DNA of 64,000 bases from Alphaproteobacteria bacterium (GTDB lineage Bacteria > Pseudomonadota > Alphaproteobacteria > Sphingomonadales > Sphingomonadaceae): positions 1 through 64,000 of the forward strand of contig JAUIIG010000007.1 of the NCBI GenBank assembly GCA_030431875.1, in the 5' to 3' direction. Each line of letters starts with the position of its first letter. Position 1 is the first letter of the stretch. Positions 27,643-35,671 of the stretch are shown here, piece by piece. Both the position numbers and the translations under genes were made by a program. Under the pieces are notes generated by a model. That model searched no databases and was not told the origin of the DNA. It saw only the letters and a list, made by a program, of their open reading frames with translations.

Positions 27643-29208
27643 ATGCGATCACACTGGTTTTTGGGGAGCGCAGCCTCGTTGGCAGTCATGGCGCTGGCAT
27701 CACCGGCCCAGGCGGCCTGTGAAGACCTGGTCGACATGACGCTGGATGGCGGCGAGGTCGTCTCCGCCCAGACGGTGGCCGCAGGCGCTTTCCAGCAACC
27801 GGGCGGCGGCGGGGTCAACCCCGGCGTGGCAGGCGGTGCCTATGGCGACGTGCCGGCATTCTGCCGTGTGCAGCTGCGCCTCACCCCGACATCCGACAGC
27901 GACATTCGCAGCGAGGTCTGGCTGCCGATCAGCGGCTGGAACGGCAAATATGTCGGCATCGGCAATGGCATCTGGGCGGGTTCGATCTCCTACTCGCAAA
28001 TGGCCGAGCCGATTCGCCGCGGTTACGCCACGGCCAGCACCGACACCGGCCACACCGGCAACGGGCTGACCGCCGAATGGGCCGTGGGCCACCCTGAGCG
28101 GCTGGTCGATTTCGGCCACCGCGCGGTGCACGTCACCACCACGGCGGCCAAGGCGCTGGTGAACGAATTCTACGGTCGCGGACCGGACCTGTCGTTCTGG
28201 AACTCATGCTCCACCGGCGGGCGACAGGGCCTGATGGCGGCCTACCGCTACCCGACGGACTTCGACGCGATCAGCGCCATGGCACCCGCCAACCCGATGA
28301 CCGACCTGATGACGCAGTCGATGTGGCAGGGCTGGCAACCGCAGCGGTTCGGTGTCGCCATGACGCCGCAAGCGCTGGGCCTCGTCCATGGCGAAGTGCT
28401 GCGCGCCTGCGATGCGCAGGACGGTGTGACCGACGGCATTGTCGGCCGCCCGCTGCAATGCCGCCCCGACTTCGCCCGCCTGCAATGCACCCCCGGCCAG
28501 ACCGAGGGCTGCCTCAGCCCCGGGCAGGTGAGCGCGGTGCACAACCTGTTCGGCGGCGTGCGCGCGAATGATGGTGAACTGCTGCTACCCGGCTGGCCCT
28601 ATGGCACCGAAATGCAGATGGCCGCGCTGGTGATGGGGCAGGAGCCCTTCCCAGTGGCCATGAGCTATTTCCGCGACCTCGCCTATGCCGGGCGCGAGGG
28701 CTGGGACTGGCGCACCACCGACTACCGCGATTACATGGTCGATGCCCGCACCTACGGCGCCGACATCCTCAACGTGCCCAGCGACGGATTGGGCGCATAT
28801 TTCGCGCGTGGCGGCAAGCTGCTGCTGAGCCACGGCTGGTCCGACGGGCTGATCCCTGCCACCAACACCCTGGCCTTCCACCACGGGCTCTACGGCGCCC
28901 TGCCCGCCAGCCAGCGCGAGAACCAGCTGCGCCTGTTCATGGCCCCGGGGATGGATCACTGCGCCGGCGGCGACGGGCCGAGCGACTTCGACACGCTGGC
29001 GGCGATCGACGAATGGGCAACCACGGGCAATGCCCCCAACCGCCTGATCGCGACGCGTCCGACGCAGGTCGCGGGCTTCCCTGGCCAGCCGCCGCAACCG
29101 CCGCGCGAGCCGATGCAGCGCCCGCTCTGCCCGTGGCCGACCGTGGCCGTCTATGACGGTTCAGGCGACCCGATGGTGGCCGACAGCTTCAGTTGCGGGA
29201 TGCCCTAG
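27643..29208 (+). CDS. Tannase/feruloyl esterase family hydrolase
   Basis: A 521-residue secreted esterase with signal peptide (MRSHWFLGSAASLAVMALAS, cleavage after AQA). The nucleophile motif is NSCSTGGRQG. The family-specific CS-D-HC arrangement is visible: a Cys before the catalytic Ser and a Cys after the catalytic His (GMDHCAGG), expected to be disulfide linked. Catalytic Asp is probably in SHGWSDGLIP. ATG 27643 has GGGGAGAAGG upstream. It would release phenolic acids from esters such as feruloyl conjugates outside the cytoplasm. Divergent from the NmrA operon across operator site 1. Confidence 0.92.
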   Translation: MRSHWFLGSAASLAVMALASPAQAACEDLVDMTLDGGEVVSAQTVAAGAFQQPGGGGVNPGVAGGAYGDVPAFCRVQLRLTPTSDSDIRSEVWLPISGWNGKYVGIGNGIWAGSISYSQMAEPIRRGYATASTDTGHTGNGLTAEWAVGHPERLVDFGHRAVHVTTTAAKALVNEFYGRGPDLSFWNSCSTGGRQGLMAAYRYPTDFDAISAMAPANPMTDLMTQSMWQGWQPQRFGVAMTPQALGLVHGEVLRACDAQDGVTDGIVGRPLQCRPDFARLQCTPGQTEGCLSPGQVSAVHNLFGGVRANDGELLLPGWPYGTEMQMAALVMGQEPFPVAMSYFRDLAYAGREGWDWRTTDYRDYMVDARTYGADILNVPSDGLGAYFARGGKLLLSHGWSDGLIPATNTLAFHHGLYGALPASQRENQLRLFMAPGMDHCAGGDGPSDFDTLAAIDEWATTGNAPNRLIATRPTQVAGFPGQPPQPPREPMQRPLCPWPTVAVYDGSGDPMVADSFSCGMP

Positions 29209-29996
29209 TCCTGGCTGAAAGCGCCTCGGAAAAAATCGATCACCAGGGCGACAAGACAAAGGGCCGCGGCGAACAGACCACCCCCGACAATGAAGATTGG
29301 CACGATCAGCCACGCAATCAGCAGCGCGGCGATCCCTTCCAGCACGTTGTAGGAGAAGGTGTCTATGACTTCCTTCACATAGATGATGGCACCGATAATA
29401 CCTGCCAGCCAGACAATGGGCAGGAAGGCAGCGGCCGCCAGATCCGAAAGGCTGGTCTTGCCGGAAGCGCCCCTGATGCCCCCGCCGAAGCTGCTGAAGC
29501 TGAAGCTCCGGCTGCCGCCGCCGGAATAGCCACTACCGTCGGAATAGCTGCCGTTTGGGGCAGAGCCGGAGGCTCGGTCCGAGACCGCGCGGGAAGCTGA
29601 GCCTGCCGCATGGACGCCTCCCTTGCGCCCGTCCTGACGGTAATGCTGATCATATTTTCCGCCGAACCAACCAGTCTCGTGCTCGGTATATCCAGCCTTA
29701 TCGCCGTCCTGATCGTAGTGCTGGTCGTAGTGACCACCGAACCAACCGGTCTCGTCTTCGGTAGTACCGGCCTTGTTTCCGTCCTGGTCGTAATGCTGGT
29801 CGTACTCGCCACCGAACCAGCCTGTCTCCCGCTCGGTAGTGCCGGACTTGCTGCCGTCCTGGTCGTAATGTTGTTGGTACTCGCCGCCGAACCAGCCCGT
29901 CTCCACACGCGTGGTTCCAGCCTTGTTGCCGTCATCGTCGTAGTGCTGGATGTACTCATTGCCCCAGAAGTCGGTTTCCTTTTCGGAACGCCCCAT
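29205..29996 (-). CDS. Membrane protein with five tandem 25-residue repeats
   Basis: A 263-residue protein. Residues 7-131 are five head-to-tail 25-residue units with consensus ETGWFGGxYDQHYDQDG and a KAGTTE-like end; the first unit is the most diverged (ETDFWGNEYIQHYDDDG). A Gly/Ser-rich linker follows. Two or three hydrophobic helices form the C-terminus (FLPIVWLAGIIGAIIYV and IAALLIAWLIVPIFIVGGG). No signal peptide, so the repeats are probably cytoplasmic. ATG 29996 follows GGGAGG. The aromatic-Asp-Gly pattern recalls short beta-hairpin repeats that bind metal or sugars. Function unknown. Confidence 0.8.
   Translation of the reverse strand: MGRSEKETDFWGNEYIQHYDDDGNKAGTTRVETGWFGGEYQQHYDQDGSKSGTTERETGWFGGEYDQHYDQDGNKAGTTEDETGWFGGHYDQHYDQDGDKAGYTEHETGWFGGKYDQHYRQDGRKGGVHAAGSASRAVSDRASGSAPNGSYSDGSGYSGGGSRSFSFSSFGGGIRGASGKTSLSDLAAAAFLPIVWLAGIIGAIIYVKEVIDTFSYNVLEGIAALLIAWLIVPIFIVGGGLFAAALCLVALVIDFFRGAFSQD
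29604..29978 (-). repeat. Five tandem 75-bp coding repeats
   Basis: Five in-frame units of 75 bases encoding the 25-residue repeats of the membrane protein. Units 2 to 5 are most alike at DNA level, suggesting fairly recent duplication or homogenisation. Copy number may vary between strains. Confidence 0.85.
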
Positions 29997-30073
29997 CGCT
30001 ACCCTCCCCCGCAATCCCGGTAATGACGAATATCACGCACCGGCCCGAACGACAGCAGAATGATTGCCGCCCC

Positions 30074-30433
30074 TCAACGCGGCGCGAGAGTCCAGTCGAT
30101 CACGGCGCCGTCCACGCGCTGGGCGACGCGGGTGTAGCCTGCTTCCTGCGCCACTTCTTCCACCAGCACGGCATCGGCCTGCCGGCTGACACCGCGCACC
30201 AGTGCGGGGCGCCCGGCGAAGAGTTCCCGCGCGAGGCGGATGCGGTCGCCTTCCAGCGCCAGGACGGTTCGACCTGCGGAGCGGCCGGATTCGGCGAAAG
30301 CCTGCGCGGCGGGCAGTCGGGGATCGTAGAGCAGCACGGTGTCGCCGTGATGCTCCCACCGCCAGGCGCGCGCCTGGGTAGCAATCGGCAGGGCAGCGGC
30401 ACCGGCGAGGACTCCGCGTCGGGAAACCTTCAT
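30074..30433 (-). CDS. Small exported protein with Tat-like signal
   Basis: A 119-residue protein starting KVSRRGVLAGAAALPIATQA, a twin-arginine signal with cleavage expected after ARA. The mature part of about 95 residues has no recognised family (DTVLLYDPRLPAAQAFAESG, then VLALEGDRIRLARELF). Its start overlaps the stop of the cytochrome c gene (ATGA), so it belongs to the flavoprotein-cytochrome operon. A Tat signal implies folded export, so it may assist assembly of the flavocytochrome; this is inference. Confidence 0.7.
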   Translation of the reverse strand: MKVSRRGVLAGAAALPIATQARAWRWEHHGDTVLLYDPRLPAAQAFAESGRSAGRTVLALEGDRIRLARELFAGRPALVRGVSRQADAVLVEEVAQEAGYTRVAQRVDGAVIDWTLAPR

Positions 30434-30837
30434 TCGTCACCTCCGTGCGGGCCGGCCGCAAGGTATTCGGCAATCGCCTGCAGGTCTTCGTCCGACACTT
30501 CGCCGCGCGGGATGGCGGGCATGTTGCCGATGCCGTTGCGCGCGGCGATCACAACGAAAGGCGCGGCGAGGTTGTCGCGGTCTTCCAGCAGCGGGGTATC
30601 CATGCGGCGGGCGAGCAGGCCCGTGCCCATGCCGTTGGCCGTGTGGCACATGGCGCAGTATTCGACGTAGAGCGCTTCACCGCCGGTAGCATCGGGACGC
30701 TGCGCCATGGTGACCGGCTGCGGCATGGGCGGCGGTCCCGCCTGCGCCGCTGGTTCGCCCTCGGCGTTCTGTGCCGTTGCCACGGCAGCGCAGCCAGCCA
30801 GCAGGCCCGCGGCGACCAGGAATACGACGTTCTTCAT
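30430..30837 (-). CDS. Class I cytochrome c subunit of a p-cresol/eugenol hydroxylase-type enzyme
   Basis: A 135-residue cytochrome c. The signal is lipoprotein-like (MKNVVFLVAAGLLAGC). The haem site is CAMCHTANGMG and the axial Met lies in GIGNMPAIP. The start overlaps the stop of the vanillyl-alcohol-oxidase-family flavoprotein gene (ATGA). In 4-cresol dehydrogenase and eugenol hydroxylase, just such a small cytochrome accepts electrons from the flavin, so this is probably the redox partner. Operon order is flavoprotein, cytochrome, Tat-signal protein. Confidence 0.88.
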   Translation of the reverse strand: MKNVVFLVAAGLLAGCAAVATAQNAEGEPAAQAGPPPMPQPVTMAQRPDATGGEALYVEYCAMCHTANGMGTGLLARRMDTPLLEDRDNLAAPFVVIAARNGIGNMPAIPRGEVSDEDLQAIAEYLAAGPHGGDE

Positions 30838-32399
30838 GCGCCTTCTCCTTCGCTGCGCCAGCGGTTGCCCCAGATTCCGCTCTTGCCCGGCGCGATGATG
30901 CCGTTGGGATCGAGCGCGTCCTTCACGCTCTCGTTCATGCGCCGAAGGGCCCCGCCGCCGAAATCGTAGCTGTCGGCGACCAGGTCCATGTAATCGAGGT
31001 GGGTGCGATATTCGCAGTAGCCCTGCTCCTTCGCGTCAGCCACCAGGGTGCGGAAGAACGGATCGATGCGCGACATCATGGCCGGATCGTCCTTGTTGAA
31101 CACCATGGCGTTGACGTTGGTCATGTGCCGTTCGCCGAAGGCGAAGCTGCCCTGGTAGTCCATCCCGTATTCCTGGTAGCGGGCATAGGTGCGGCGGAAC
31201 TGCGCCAGCGCCAGGTCGCCGTCCTGCGGGATGATCGGGCTGAAGCCGATGTGTCCGCCGCGCCCGCCGTACCAGTTCACGTTCTGCATGGGGAAGGTCA
31301 TCGGGGTGCCGGTCCAGCCGGTATATTCCAGTGGCTCGCCGCGTCGCCATTCGGTCGGGCGAACGGACATGGGGCCAGCCGCGCCAATGGCATCGTTGAG
31401 AATCCGGAAGGCCGCGCGGTTCACGTCCTCGCGGCCATAGAGCCGCAGGCTGACGCCCCACCAGCCGATATTGAACTGGCGGCGGATGGCGTCGATCACG
31501 GTGTCCGACAGCGCACCGGGTTCGTCGGTCCACTCGTCGCGCGTGGTCAGCACGGCAGCGGCGCGCATCCAGTTGCCGATGGAGGGCGACTGCGTGAGCA
31601 GCCGCTCGCGCCGCAGCGGAGCGATGGTGTCGATCATCACCTTCAGGTCTTCCGGACGGTCGAATTCGACGTCCATGCCCATCAGGCTTTCGGGCTCGGG
31701 CATCAGCCACATGCCCATCTTGGTGACCACGCCGAAGTTGGACTGCACGAACATCTGGTCCCAGCCAGGGCCGAAGCCGAAAGGATAGGCCTGCCAGGTC
31801 GGCGCATTGGCGCTGGCGCCCATGCCGGTGCGCACCACCTCGCCATTGGCCAGCACGACCTCCAACCCGCAGATGTTCTTGGTGTGCTCGCCGTAGGGCG
31901 TGTAGCCCACGCCGCGATCGAGCGCATTGCCCATCACCGAACCCCAGCTATTGCCGGGGGTGGAGAGCCAATATGGCAGGTTATTGCGCTGGATGTAGTC
32001 GTAGAGGTCGTAGAAGCCCACGCCCGGCTCCAGCAGCACGGTGCCCAGCTTCTCGTCGAACTCGATCCGCTTCATGCGGCTCATGTCGAGCACGACCGAT
32101 CCGGCCATGACCGGCGCGGTGCCGCCGTAGCCAAGGTTCTTGCCGCGGGCGATGGGGAAGACCGGCAGCCGGTGTTCGTTCGCCACCCGCAGTACGGCCT
32201 GCACTTGCTCAAGGCTCTCGGGCGCAACCGCGCCGGCCGGGTGGTGGCCGCTATCGTCGACGGCGAACTTGTCCTGGTAGGACCGGCGATCAAGGTCTTC
32301 GAAAAAGCACTGGTCCGCGCCCAGCACGGCTTCGAGGTCGCGCCGCGCGGCATCAAGCTGCGCCATTGTCATGCGTGGTGGCAGCGGTGCATCCGCCAT
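30834..32399 (-). CDS. FAD-linked 4-alkylphenol oxidase, PchF/eugenol hydroxylase flavoprotein family
   Basis: A 521-residue flavoprotein of the vanillyl-alcohol oxidase superfamily. The FAD-binding half has ARGKNLGYGGTAPVMAGSVV, VGFYDLYDYIQRNNLPYWLS and TPGNSWGSVMGNALDRGVGY. The C-terminal half is the cap domain that binds the phenol. ATG 32399 follows GAGGAAT; no signal peptide is seen, so export may depend on partners. Such enzymes hydroxylate the benzylic carbon of 4-alkylphenols (p-cresol, eugenol) by dehydrogenation and hydration. The coupled cytochrome gene supports a dehydrogenase rather than an oxidase. Exact substrate unknown. Confidence 0.9.
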   Translation of the reverse strand: MADAPLPPRMTMAQLDAARRDLEAVLGADQCFFEDLDRRSYQDKFAVDDSGHHPAGAVAPESLEQVQAVLRVANEHRLPVFPIARGKNLGYGGTAPVMAGSVVLDMSRMKRIEFDEKLGTVLLEPGVGFYDLYDYIQRNNLPYWLSTPGNSWGSVMGNALDRGVGYTPYGEHTKNICGLEVVLANGEVVRTGMGASANAPTWQAYPFGFGPGWDQMFVQSNFGVVTKMGMWLMPEPESLMGMDVEFDRPEDLKVMIDTIAPLRRERLLTQSPSIGNWMRAAAVLTTRDEWTDEPGALSDTVIDAIRRQFNIGWWGVSLRLYGREDVNRAAFRILNDAIGAAGPMSVRPTEWRRGEPLEYTGWTGTPMTFPMQNVNWYGGRGGHIGFSPIIPQDGDLALAQFRRTYARYQEYGMDYQGSFAFGERHMTNVNAMVFNKDDPAMMSRIDPFFRTLVADAKEQGYCEYRTHLDYMDLVADSYDFGGGALRRMNESVKDALDPNGIIAPGKSGIWGNRWRSEGEGA

Positions 32400-32440
32400 G
32401 TGAATTCCTCTCCCCTGATGGCCCATGTGAAGGGCCACTT

Positions 32441-32452
32441 TAACGATCGTTA
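32441..32452. promoter_or_regulatory. Palindromic operator, site 2 (TAACGATCGTTA)
   Basis: A perfect 12-base palindrome TAACGATCGTTA in the gap between the divergent PchF-like operon and the gene at 32498. It matches operator sites 1, 3 and 4. Confidence 0.78.
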
Positions 32453-32497
32453 CTTTTGAGCTAGGCCTGCCAAGAGTCAAGTGGAGGGGAACAAGCG

Positions 32498-33379
32498 GTG
32501 ATACCGCGCGAGGAACTTTATCGCGTGCTCGACGCCTATGTCGAAGCACTCGCCAGCCGCGATCCGTCGCGCGCACCGATTGCGCCGGGCGCTTTCAACA
32601 CAGAGAACAACGTCGCGCTCGCGGTGGGTGACGGGCTGTGGAACACCTTGTCTGCCAAGCACGGATACGACCTGCGCTTTGCCGATCCCGACAGCGGGCA
32701 GGTGGCGCTGTTCACCGCGGTAGAGGAAACCGACGCGCTCAACCCCTGCTGTGTGCGGCTGGAGGTTTCGGGCGGCCAAATCACCGGGATCGAGACGGTG
32801 GTGGCGCGCAACAAGGACGAGGGCTTCCCGTTCGGTCCGCAGAAATTCGAGCGCAAACCGATCATGGAAGCCGTGGTACCCGACGGCGAGCGCTCAGACC
32901 GGGAAGAGCTTGTCCGCATTGCCAACGGCTACTTCGAGACCATCGAGCGCAACGACGGCAAATTGCACACCCATTTCTGGCCGCACTGCAACCGCGTCGA
33001 GAACGGGGTGCAGACGACCAACAACAAGGATTTCCCGCTGCCCGTGGCACGGCTGGGCTGTGCCGAACAGTTCCTGCTGGGCTGGTACCGCTACGACGAC
33101 GACCTGCGCGCGCGCCGCTTCCCGCTGGTGGATGTCGAGCGCGGCATCGTGCTGGCCTACGGCTTCATCGACCATTCGGGCAGGCTGGGCGAATACGAGC
33201 TGACCGACGGCACCAAGGCCAGCAGCCCGGTGCGCCGTCCGCACTCCTATTACCTCGCCGAGGCCTTCAAGATCCGCAAGGGCAAGATCGAAGCCGTTGA
33301 AGCCGACTTCCTTACCGTGCCATACCGCATGCCCAGCCCTTGGGATTCCAGGGGCGACGGGCGGGGAGAGAAAGCTTGA
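32498..33379 (+). CDS. Protein of unknown function with internally repeated NTF2-like features
   Basis: A 293-residue cytoplasmic protein. GTG 32498 follows GGAGGGGA. It has an N-terminal half with YVEALASRDPSRAPIAPG and TENNVALAVGDGLW, and a second half starting REELVRIANGYFETIERND followed by FWPHCNRVENGVQTT; the second half resembles NTF2-fold proteins. I do not know an assigned reaction. It is first in an operon with the MFS transporter (TTGA overlap) and divergent from the PchF operon across operator site 2, so it acts on the same substrate group. Confidence 0.7.
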   Translation: MIPREELYRVLDAYVEALASRDPSRAPIAPGAFNTENNVALAVGDGLWNTLSAKHGYDLRFADPDSGQVALFTAVEETDALNPCCVRLEVSGGQITGIETVVARNKDEGFPFGPQKFERKPIMEAVVPDGERSDREELVRIANGYFETIERNDGKLHTHFWPHCNRVENGVQTTNNKDFPLPVARLGCAEQFLLGWYRYDDDLRARRFPLVDVERGIVLAYGFIDHSGRLGEYELTDGTKASSPVRRPHSYYLAEAFKIRKGKIEAVEADFLTVPYRMPSPWDSRGDGRGEKA

Positions 33380-34611
33380 ACACGCGGACAATCGCATCGC
33401 TCGTCCTGCTGGCGGGCATCTTCGTGATGGAAGGCTTCGATATTGCCGCCATGTCGCTGGCCGTGCCGCGACTGGAGGGAGCGCTTGGACTTGACCCGGC
33501 CAGCTTTGGCTGGGTCTTCACTGCCCTGCTGATCGGCCTTGGCGCGGGCGGTGCGCTGATTGCCCCGCTGGGAGACCGCTTCGGCCGGCGCACGCTGATC
33601 GTCACTGGCGCGCTGGCGACCGGGCTGTTCACTTTGGGCACCTCGACCGCGAGCAGCGTGACCGAATTTCTAATCTGGCGCCTGCTGACAGGTGCCGCGC
33701 TGGGGGCCTGCCTGCCCAATGTCAGCGCGCTGTCGGCAGAACTGGCTCCGGCCCGCCTGCGCGCGACGATCATGGCGGTGGTATCGGCGGGCATCCCCGT
33801 CGGCCTCGCCATCGCCGGTATCCTTGCCCCGGAAATCGTCGGCCTCCTGACGTGGAAGGGACTGTTTCTCGTGCCCGGCGGCTTCGCGATCATCCTCGCC
33901 GTTGGCCTGCTGGTGCTGCTCGAAGGCGGCCTGCCCAAGGGTGCGGAACCGAGGGACGCCAACGCGCCCAAGGTAAAGCTGCCGCAGCTGGCACTGCTGC
34001 AATCGCCCTGGCTGTTCCCCTTCGCGGTCTTCGCCGCCATGCTCGCCTTCAACGCCTGCAACCTCTACCTGCTCAACTCGTGGCTGCCGACCGTGCTGCC
34101 GCAGGCTGGACTGACGCTGGATGACGCAGCACGCGTGTCGGGCGTGGCCAACCTCGCTGGCCTCGGCATCGGCATTGCGGCCAGCCTGCTGATCGACAAC
34201 TGGCGCAAGGGCCCGACGCTGATGCTGATGTTCGGCGCCATGGCTGCCAGCTTCATCGCCATCTGGGTCACTGCGCCTGATCCGGGGTTCTGGACGCTGA
34301 TGCTGATGGTCGGCGTGGGCGGAGCGAACGCGGGCGGCATGGTGCTGCCGGGGCTCGCCGCCTACCTCTTCCCCGCGCGGATGCTGTCGTCAGCCGTAGG
34401 CGTCGGCGTGCTGGTGGCGCGCCTTGGCGCCTTCGCCGGACCGCCGCTGGGCCAGATCATGCTGCAGAACCAGGTGCCCGCGCAGAGCTTCCTCGGCGTT
34501 GCCGCGATCCCGGCACTCGCCTGCGTGCTGATTGCCCTGATGGTGCCCGCGGCGCTCAAGCGACGCGTGATCGAAGAAGAAAAGGAAAAGGCCGATACGG
34601 TCTTTGCCTAG
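33376..34611 (+). CDS. MFS transporter, aromatic acid:H+ symporter type
   Basis: A 411-residue transporter with 12 predicted membrane helices. The first helix motif (LVLLAGIFVMEGFDIAAMSL) is that of the aromatic-acid symporter branch, with the conserved Asp in GFD, and the MFS loop 2-3 motif is GDRFGRRTLI. A TTG start at 33376 overlaps the upstream stop, with GGGGAGAG before it. It probably imports aromatic acids such as vanillate or hydroxybenzoate. Direction and substrate are family inference. Confidence 0.9.
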   Translation: MNTRTIASLVLLAGIFVMEGFDIAAMSLAVPRLEGALGLDPASFGWVFTALLIGLGAGGALIAPLGDRFGRRTLIVTGALATGLFTLGTSTASSVTEFLIWRLLTGAALGACLPNVSALSAELAPARLRATIMAVVSAGIPVGLAIAGILAPEIVGLLTWKGLFLVPGGFAIILAVGLLVLLEGGLPKGAEPRDANAPKVKLPQLALLQSPWLFPFAVFAAMLAFNACNLYLLNSWLPTVLPQAGLTLDDAARVSGVANLAGLGIGIAASLLIDNWRKGPTLMLMFGAMAASFIAIWVTAPDPGFWTLMLMVGVGGANAGGMVLPGLAAYLFPARMLSSAVGVGVLVARLGAFAGPPLGQIMLQNQVPAQSFLGVAAIPALACVLIALMVPAALKRRVIEEEKEKADTVFA

Positions 34612-34622
34612 CTGGTGCGGCC

Positions 34623-35048
34623 CTAGGGCCTGAAGTCCAGCCCACCCTTGCGTTCGGCGAAACGCCAACCATCGGCGGTCTTAACCACGCGGTCTTCGAA
34701 GGTGCCGATCAGCGGTGACTTGGGGTCCTGCACCGGCAGGCCTTCTTCGGCCGCGTCGCCCATGTAGAGCACGATTACGCTCTTAACACGCGCTTCGCTC
34801 TCGCTGACCACATCGACCAGCGTGTTCGCCATGACGTGGCGTTGCGCGCGCGGCGGGCGGGCGGTGAAGCTGGCGAGGATCGCCTCGCGTCCCACGACCG
34901 GATCGCCGCCGCTCGGACGACGGAAGACAGCGTCCTGGGTATAAAGCGCGGCGCATTGCTCCCAGTCCTGCGCGTCATTCGCCCAGACGTACTGGTGCAC
35001 CAAACGCGTCACTTCGGCCTCGATCGCGCGGCGCTCGTTGTCAGTCAT
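34623..35048 (-). CDS. SnoaL-like (NTF2-fold) protein
   Basis: A 141-residue single-domain protein (VTRLVHQYVWANDAQDWEQC, ALYTQDAVFRRPSG, and a C-terminal VKTADGWRFAERKG). Its ATG at 35048 overlaps the last 8 bases of the marR gene, so it is translated with the regulator. Substrate unknown. Confidence 0.8.
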   Translation of the reverse strand: MTDNERRAIEAEVTRLVHQYVWANDAQDWEQCAALYTQDAVFRRPSGGDPVVGREAILASFTARPPRAQRHVMANTLVDVVSESEARVKSVIVLYMGDAAEEGLPVQDPKSPLIGTFEDRVVKTADGWRFAERKGGLDFRP

Positions 35049-35574
35049 CTTCCGGCTTGGTCCGTTCGAGGAAGACCGAATTGCCCGCTTCGTCCTCGGC
35101 ATCGAGGCGTTCGATCAGCTTCTCGACCGTGCTGGCAAAGCCGGCCACTTCGTCGGTATCGAGCTTGCCGAACAGGTAATGCGCCACCGTCTCGGTCTGC
35201 GGGCGCATGATCTCGTAGAGGCGCTTGCCTTCATCCGACAGCGACAGCCACTTGCGGCGGCGGTTGCCTTCATCGGTCTCGACGATAACGCGGCCATGTT
35301 TCTGCAGGGTCGCGACGGCGCGGCTGACGCTCATGGCGTTGACGCCGGTCAGCTCGGCCACTTCGTGGCTGGCGGTGCGGCCCAGCGCGCCGATGGTCAT
35401 CAGCAGGCGGAACTCGTTTACGCTGATGGTATAGCGATGCGACAGGTGGGTGGAGAACGGCGCCATCAGGCGGTTGGTGAGTTTCAGCAGGCGGTGCAGC
35501 AGCACCACCTCGCTGGTTTCGTCCATGTGAACGTGGCTGCCCGATGCCTGCACGCCGTGCCGCTGTACATCCAT
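35041..35574 (-). CDS. MarR-family transcriptional regulator
   Basis: A 177-residue winged-helix regulator. Helix-turn-helix is visible (TASHEVAELTGVNAMSVSRA, then VATLQKHGRVIVE and wing EGNRRRKWLSLSDEGKRLYE). Dimerisation helices flank it. ATG 35574 is preferred to 35595 because a purine-rich GGGAGAGGGG lies just upstream. It is divergent from the second carotenoid-oxygenase gene, and a TAAC-N4-GTTA palindrome lies between them, so it is probably autoregulated and the best candidate to bind the other three sites. Aromatic acids are the usual inducers of such regulators. Confidence 0.9.
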   Translation of the reverse strand: MDVQRHGVQASGSHVHMDETSEVVLLHRLLKLTNRLMAPFSTHLSHRYTISVNEFRLLMTIGALGRTASHEVAELTGVNAMSVSRAVATLQKHGRVIVETDEGNRRRKWLSLSDEGKRLYEIMRPQTETVAHYLFGKLDTDEVAGFASTVEKLIERLDAEDEAGNSVFLERTKPEDD

Positions 35575-35624
35575 ACGCCCCTCTCCCTTTGGCATTCTGG
35601 TCTTATGCGCTCTTGCGCCGATTG

Positions 35625-35636
35625 TAACAACCGTTA
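35625..35636. promoter_or_regulatory. Palindromic operator, site 3 (TAACAACCGTTA)
   Basis: A TAAC-N4-GTTA element between marR and the divergent carotenoid-oxygenase gene. Arms are identical to those at sites 1, 2 and 4. It would allow autoregulation of marR. Confidence 0.75.
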
Positions 35637-35671
35637 GCGTTATCGCAAAGAATCACGCGAGGAGAGAGACA

